From the NCBI RefSeq assembly GCF_018282095.1, contig NZ_CP074126.1, positions 2,614,501 to 2,678,500 on the forward strand: a DNA stretch of 64,000 nt. Direction: 5' to 3'. Both the position numbers and the translations under genes were made by a program. Positions 60,352-64,000 of the stretch are shown piece after piece; the stretch's first letter is position 1; every line of letters starts with the position of its first letter. The notes under the pieces are model-generated. The model ran no database searches. It saw only the letters and a list, made by a program, of their open reading frames with translations, and was not told the DNA's origin. This stretch comes from Pseudovibrio brasiliensis. Its GTDB lineage: Bacteria > Pseudomonadota > Alphaproteobacteria > Rhizobiales > Stappiaceae.

Positions 60352-60428
60352 TGGCGCGAGTGACGGGGCTCGAACCCGCGACCTCCGGCGTGACAGGCCG
60401 GCACTCTAACCAACTGAGCTACACCCGC
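60352..60428 (-). tRNA. tRNA-Asp (GTC), copy 3 in transcription order
   Basis: It is identical over 77 bases to the other three copies, with anticodon GTC in loop CTGTCAC and an encoded CCA end. A 47-base spacer separates it from copy 4. Confidence 0.97.
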
Positions 60429-60473
60429 AGCTATAACTTGGCGCTTGAATTGAACACCTCTTCCAAAGGGAAG

Positions 60474-60550
60474 TGGCGCGAGTGACGGGGCTCGAACCCG
60501 CGACCTCCGGCGTGACAGGCCGGCACTCTAACCAACTGAGCTACACCCGC
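60474..60550 (-). tRNA. tRNA-Asp (GTC), copy 2 in transcription order
   Basis: It is identical over 77 bases to the other copies, with anticodon GTC and an encoded CCA end. A 45-base spacer separates it from copy 3. Confidence 0.97.
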
Positions 60551-60609
60551 TCAATCCAAACTACCTTCAACAACACTTTGTTACCGTGGCGCCACCCTCC
60601 GAAGAAAAG

Positions 60610-60686
60610 TGGCGCGAGTGACGGGGCTCGAACCCGCGACCTCCGGCGTGACAGGCCGGCACTCTAACCAACTGAGCTACACCCGC
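60610..60686 (-). tRNA. tRNA-Asp (GTC), copy 1, promoter-proximal
   Basis: It is identical over 77 bases to the other copies, with anticodon GTC and an encoded CCA end. It is the first of the array, about 36 bases downstream of a strong promoter. A 59-base spacer separates it from copy 2. Confidence 0.97.
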
Positions 60687-60722
60687 TTGGGTCAGCAACG
60701 TTGTGTCGTTGTTGGTGGCGCT

Positions 60723-60751
60723 GATGTACGGCGGGGGCGGGTCCAAGTCAA
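60723..60751 (-). promoter_or_regulatory. Promoter of the tRNA-Asp cluster
   Basis: On the minus strand TTGACT (60746-60751), a 17-base GC-rich spacer and TACATC (60723-60728) form a housekeeping promoter. The GC-rich region right after the -10 is typical of growth-controlled stable RNA promoters. Confidence 0.75.
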
Positions 60752-60759
60752 GCACCGTT

Positions 60760-61065
60760 GGATGCAGTTTGCGAGTTTTTCCTGAATAACCTGTTTTCAC
60801 TGTGAAAATTGGCCTCTGAAAGCCCTCAGATGTGGAAAACAAGGTCTCGAAATAGGCATTTTATCCCCTTCTGGACTCAAGGATATTTCGCCTGACTTCG
60901 AAAAAAATCTTTTTTGCCGTCCATGAAATTTCGAAAACCGCCTCAAAAAAGTCAAATCTCGTAATTCTACTTAGTTCGGGGCGGCTTCCGCGATACACTT
61001 TTCGCGATCATCACAGCCAAAAAACAAAAAAGTCGACAGTCCAATTCATTTTAAGGACCGGTTTT
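60760..61065. other. Non-coding region between the tRNA promoter and the next gene
   Basis: I see no gene here. It should contain the promoter of the secreted protein gene at 61066, but no clear -35/-10 pair stood out. It contains several short A-tracts. Confidence 0.5.
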
Positions 61066-62184
61066 ATGGGCACATTTTTCAAAACGCTTGCTCTCGTAGC
61101 AACAACAGCTGTCGTAGCACCATCACTTGCACAGGCAGACACTGGGGACTTCATCATCGGCCTTGGCGTGGGCGCCATCGGAAAGACGATCATCGATCAC
61201 GCCACCAACGAGCAGCAGCCCTCACAAGTGGTGAACGCACAGCCGCAACCGCCACACAGCGTCCCGCGCATCCCAAGCCAGCAGACAGTCGCGCTCAGCC
61301 GCATTCAGCTCAAAGACGTCCAGTATCGTCTCAATCTTCTTGGATACAACGCAGGCTTTCCTGATGGCGTCGCCGGCAAACGCACCCTGCGCGCCATCGG
61401 CAAGTTCCAGCACTCTCTTGGTTATGTGGCCACCGGGCACCTCACCTCTTCTCAGCTGGAAGCACTTTACGCCCGCACCATAAAGGTACGTCGCCCCAAG
61501 ACGCAGATCGATCAGGCACAGCCCTCCCCGGTCAAACCACCCCTGCCCCAGTCCAATCCGGGCGGATACACCGAAGCTGAAAAGGCGACCGCCAGACTTC
61601 CCAAAGAGAGCAAGCTCGCCCTAGACCCGAAAAACCCGCCCAACATCTATGGGTTGGTCACGGGTATGCGCAGCGACAGAACAGCCGACCTGCTGAAAAC
61701 AGAAGGCTATGAGGAATGCGTTGAAACCACCGGCCTCACAATCTGCGAAAAAACCTCCAAGAACCTGGAGGAAACAGTCAGCGTCGTCAAAGTCGGGAAA
61801 GTCATCTACGGCATCTCCCGGAATGTCAGCTTCAAAACAGCCGCCCCACGCTCAGCCGTGCTGACCAAACTTGCAGAAGCCTACCCCAACCTCACCCGTT
61901 TTAAGAAGATGGCCACTTCAACATCAAAAAGCTGCCTCGAACGCTACACCGGAGATGCCAACAGCCTGCTCGCCACAGCCGAAGCCAATCCATCAGATCC
62001 GGAAACACTTCTGACATTGACCGAGAACTGCCGGAACTTCTACGCCATCGAGCTAGAAGGTAGCCGCAACCTCAAATCCATGAGCATCGTGCTTTACGAC
62101 GGCTACCCGATCCAGCTCGCTGAAGAAAAGCAAACCGGCATCTTCCAAACCAAATCAGAAGCGGCCGACGAACTGAAGTTTTGA
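61066..62184 (+). CDS. Secreted peptidoglycan-binding-domain protein of unknown role
   Basis: The 372-residue protein has a signal peptide (about 1-24, cleavage near AQA-DT). A short glycine-rich segment (FIIGLGVGAIGKTII) is followed by a PG_binding_1-type domain around residues 80-135: QLKDVQYRLNLLGYNAGFPDGVAGKRTLRAIGKFQ. A Pro-rich linker leads to a C-terminal domain from about residue 190 that I do not recognise, with Cys at about 220, 229, 285 and 325 that could form disulfides. It probably acts in the periplasm, tethered to peptidoglycan by the N-terminal domain. It stands alone between the tRNA cluster and the next secreted protein, 191 bases apart. The ATG at 61066 has AAGGACC about ten bases upstream. 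Confidence 0.85.
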   Translation: MGTFFKTLALVATTAVVAPSLAQADTGDFIIGLGVGAIGKTIIDHATNEQQPSQVVNAQPQPPHSVPRIPSQQTVALSRIQLKDVQYRLNLLGYNAGFPDGVAGKRTLRAIGKFQHSLGYVATGHLTSSQLEALYARTIKVRRPKTQIDQAQPSPVKPPLPQSNPGGYTEAEKATARLPKESKLALDPKNPPNIYGLVTGMRSDRTADLLKTEGYEECVETTGLTICEKTSKNLEETVSVVKVGKVIYGISRNVSFKTAAPRSAVLTKLAEAYPNLTRFKKMATSTSKSCLERYTGDANSLLATAEANPSDPETLLTLTENCRNFYAIELEGSRNLKSMSIVLYDGYPIQLAEEKQTGIFQTKSEAADELKF

Positions 62185-62375
62185 GCTCTGCCCTTTGCTA
62201 CGAAGCCTTGTGTTGACCCACTCAGCGTTGGTCAACACAAATTGCCCTGCTTCTCCGTCCTGTAAGAAATACCTCCCCACAACCTAAGGGATTATTCCTG
62301 CTGCATGCACAGTTAAAGTAGCTTCCAAATTTCATTTCTGCCCACCCGCATATATGACCCTTTGGGAGCTCCAAT

Positions 62376-63644
62376 ATGCTGAGAATAAAAGCGCTGGCTT
62401 TGCTGGCTACCTACTGCCTGTGCATCACCCCCGCTCTTTCTGACAAGCTGTATAAGCTGAAAGAGTTCAAGCCAGTAGTCTCATACACCGCAACATCATA
62501 CTCCTTCCCATTCCTCGCCAATGAGATTGTGGCCGAAAGTTATGATGCCAATGGGCACCCAGGTTACATTCTCGTCGCCTCAGATTCAGCAGACAACCTT
62601 GTCATCTCCACCTGGCAATCTGATGTCGCTACCCCAGTAGACCTCGTAGACCGCAGCAAAGCCCGCAGCGTCTCCATCGCGAAAATTGACGACACACACT
62701 TCATCACACCGATCATCGATGGTGATAACAAGCTCAGAGTGATGCTCTGGGAGATCACTGGAAACGGGACCATCACACTTCGAGACTATGACGTAGGCCC
62801 ATTAATTACAGAAGTAACTTCAGCCAACTCAGGTTCGGCAGCCATGGTCCTCGCACAACGCGCAAACGGCACACTGTTTGCCAGAACCTATAAACTCAAA
62901 CGGGCTGCCAACACCAATAATATGGAGCTGGACCACAAAGGCACGTTCAACTTCCAAGGCTCCGCAGACCAACTTGTCCTTAGCGACGGCAGTGTAAACC
63001 TCGCCGCGTTTCGCGACGACGACGGCAAACTGAGAGTAACGCGCCTCCGCAAACGACAAGATGCAACCGTAATTGAGCGTGGACACACCGCCGTAAGTTT
63101 AGGCGGCATCCAAAAGGCAGCCATCGCTACCGCAGACGGCAGTCCCAATGGCCGCTGGATCACCCTCACAACCAGCAGAGGCCCCAGTGAGTTCAAGACT
63201 GGACATAGATGTCTGGGACGAACAATACACAAAGAACCCCACGGTCGCGGAAAGCTCATTGAATGGGACATCGGAACAGATGGCACCCAAAACGTCCGAC
63301 GCGGCGCAGAACGAGAGTTTCAGGGCAGCGGCGGCGTAGCAAAGGAAATCGCCGTCGAGGTGATCGGCAACGGTAACTATCTGGTCAGCAGCCACCTGGG
63401 CTTTGACACCTTCTGCAAACGCAACCCCAAAAACCGTGGCAAACAGCGCATGGAAGTCCACCTTTGGAAACACGCTGGCCCGACTTATGACAAAGAAGCC
63501 TCAGGCCGCATCAATGGCAAATACTACGACGTCTCTATCGCCGAGTTCCGCGCCCTCCAAAACCGAAACTACGACGCCAACTTCGTCGTCGCCCTCATCG
63601 GCGAAAACCAACAAGTCAAACTCTCCATCTGGGGCGTGAAGTAA
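62376..63644 (+). CDS. Secreted protein of unknown function, beta-propeller-like
   Basis: I do not recognise a family. The 422-residue product has a signal peptide (about 1-22, cleavage near ALS-DK). A series of short beta-rich units then repeats the pattern of a hydrophobic strand ending in W or R followed by an acidic turn: NLVISTWQSD, KLRVMLWEITGNG, GTLFARTYKL, GKLRVTRLRK, MEVHLWKHAG and QVKLSIWGVK. This spacing of 45-60 residues resembles WD-like or FlgD-like propeller repeats and suggests a periplasmic beta-propeller. Two Cys (near 279 and 349) may pair. It is followed by a hairpin. The assignment to a fold is inference. Confidence 0.8.
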   Translation: MLRIKALALLATYCLCITPALSDKLYKLKEFKPVVSYTATSYSFPFLANEIVAESYDANGHPGYILVASDSADNLVISTWQSDVATPVDLVDRSKARSVSIAKIDDTHFITPIIDGDNKLRVMLWEITGNGTITLRDYDVGPLITEVTSANSGSAAMVLAQRANGTLFARTYKLKRAANTNNMELDHKGTFNFQGSADQLVLSDGSVNLAAFRDDDGKLRVTRLRKRQDATVIERGHTAVSLGGIQKAAIATADGSPNGRWITLTTSRGPSEFKTGHRCLGRTIHKEPHGRGKLIEWDIGTDGTQNVRRGAEREFQGSGGVAKEIAVEVIGNGNYLVSSHLGFDTFCKRNPKNRGKQRMEVHLWKHAGPTYDKEASGRINGKYYDVSIAEFRALQNRNYDANFVVALIGENQQVKLSIWGVK

Positions 63645-63654
63645 CTCCAGCAAA

Positions 63655-63678
63655 GCAAGCCTCTCATCAGAGGCTTGC
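63655..63678. terminator. Perfect hairpin after the propeller-like gene
   Basis: GCAAGCCTCT (63655-63664) pairs with AGAGGCTTGC (63669-63678) with a CATC loop. It lacks a T-tract on the plus strand, so termination is uncertain. Confidence 0.5.
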
Positions 63679-63921
63679 AACCTCATAATCTACTCAGAAT
63701 TTGCCACCGACCCTACAAGATGCTCTACTGCGTAAATCTCCCAAGCAAATTATTGAGCTGGAAGATTCGCAAAGGCGACGGTTTAGCGCAGCGCATCTCA
63801 ACCCTTGCGCGATTTCATTCAAATATTCAACTTACAATTTATTATAGTTTGAGATAAATGTACGGCAGCGAGTTTTTTCTCTCCGCTTCTTTAAGTTTAT
63901 TGATACGTGCAAGGCAAAAAT

Positions 63922-64000
63922 ATGCGCAAAACGACAAAGCTTACTTCAGCTCTCTGCCTCTCTTTAGCAATCAGCGCCACATCTGCCCGCGCAGGCTCTG
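63922..64000 (+). CDS. Start of a secreted protein, cut by the window end
   Basis: An ATG at 63922 with AAGGCAAAA upstream opens a frame that stays open for 26 codons to the window edge. The residues MRKTTKLTSALCLSLAISAT and the following SARAG form a clear signal peptide with likely cleavage after ARA. Nothing can be said of the mature protein. It is the third secreted product in a row on this strand. Confidence 0.7.
   Translation, partial: MRKTTKLTSALCLSLAISATSARAGS

Noticed and set aside
60228-60686. Regular direct repeats that could look like a CRISPR array
   Set aside because: The repeat units are 77-base tRNA-Asp genes with complete cloverleafs; there are no cas genes and the spacers are not uniform.
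60473-60842. Short open frames over the tRNA cluster on both strands
   Set aside because: They are made of tRNA sequence and are translation artefacts.

Overview
The window is a chromosomal core region of an alphaproteobacterium. Three things point there: the gene order (ppiD, trpDC, moaC-moeA, lexA, comEC, gltX, gltA, then the lpx-bamA-rseP-dxr-cdsA-uppS-frr-pyrH-tsf-rpsB block, dnaE, lolDC, proS, mce, rnj, birA and a full nuo operon), LexA boxes of the GTTC-N7-GTTC type, and a moderate GC content. The order fits Hyphomicrobiales (Rhizobiales), perhaps a marine Stappiaceae member such as Pseudovibrio. That placement is inference; no rRNA or taxon-specific marker is in the window.

Layout. 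1-6.7 kb (+): ppiD with its own terminator, then trpD-trpC-moaC-moeA and LexA-autoregulated lexA. 6.6-9.2 kb (-): comEC, whose 3' end runs antisense into lexA. 9.3-12.3 kb (+): gltX and gltA. 12.4-16.5 kb: an accessory island of six tandem paralogous small secreted proteins with two conserved cysteines, plus a frameshifted seventh copy and an inserted GNAT acetyltransferase. I do not recognise this protein family. 16.6-31.4 kb (-): the translation and cell-envelope block, transcribed rpsB-tsf-pyrH-frr-uppS-cdsA-dxr-rseP-bamA-lpxD-fabZ-lpxA-lpxI-lpxB. 31.6-32.3 kb (+): an orphan lipoprotein. 32.4-39.9 kb (-): dnaE, a tiny SOS-box-preceded membrane peptide, lolD-lolC and proS. 39.9-40.6 kb holds a structured RNA candidate on the + strand. 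40.6-44.1 kb (-): a DUF1467 gene, mce, rnj and birA. 44.1-59.6 kb (-): the complete nuoA-N operon with two non-canonical genes inside it, a 78-residue membrane protein coupled to nuoH and a pentapeptide-repeat protein between nuoF and nuoG. 60.2-60.8 kb (-): four identical tRNA-Asp(GTC) genes with a promoter. 61-64 kb (+): secreted proteins of unknown role and the start of another.

How the genes work together. The central block couples ribosome components and recycling (rpsB, tsf, frr) to undecaprenyl, CDP-diglyceride and isoprenoid precursor synthesis (uppS, cdsA, dxr) and to outer-membrane assembly (bamA, lpxD, fabZ, lpxA, lpxI, lpxB, with lolDC nearby for lipoproteins). The nuo operon encodes the proton-pumping NADH:quinone oxidoreductase fed by the TCA cycle (gltA). 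LexA is encoded here and has a predicted target in the same window, upstream of the small ORF beside dnaE.

The most interesting unexplained parts are the 12.4-16.5 kb tandem family, the LexA-boxed 33-residue peptide at 36 kb, the structured RNA near 40.3 kb and the two extra genes inside the nuo operon.
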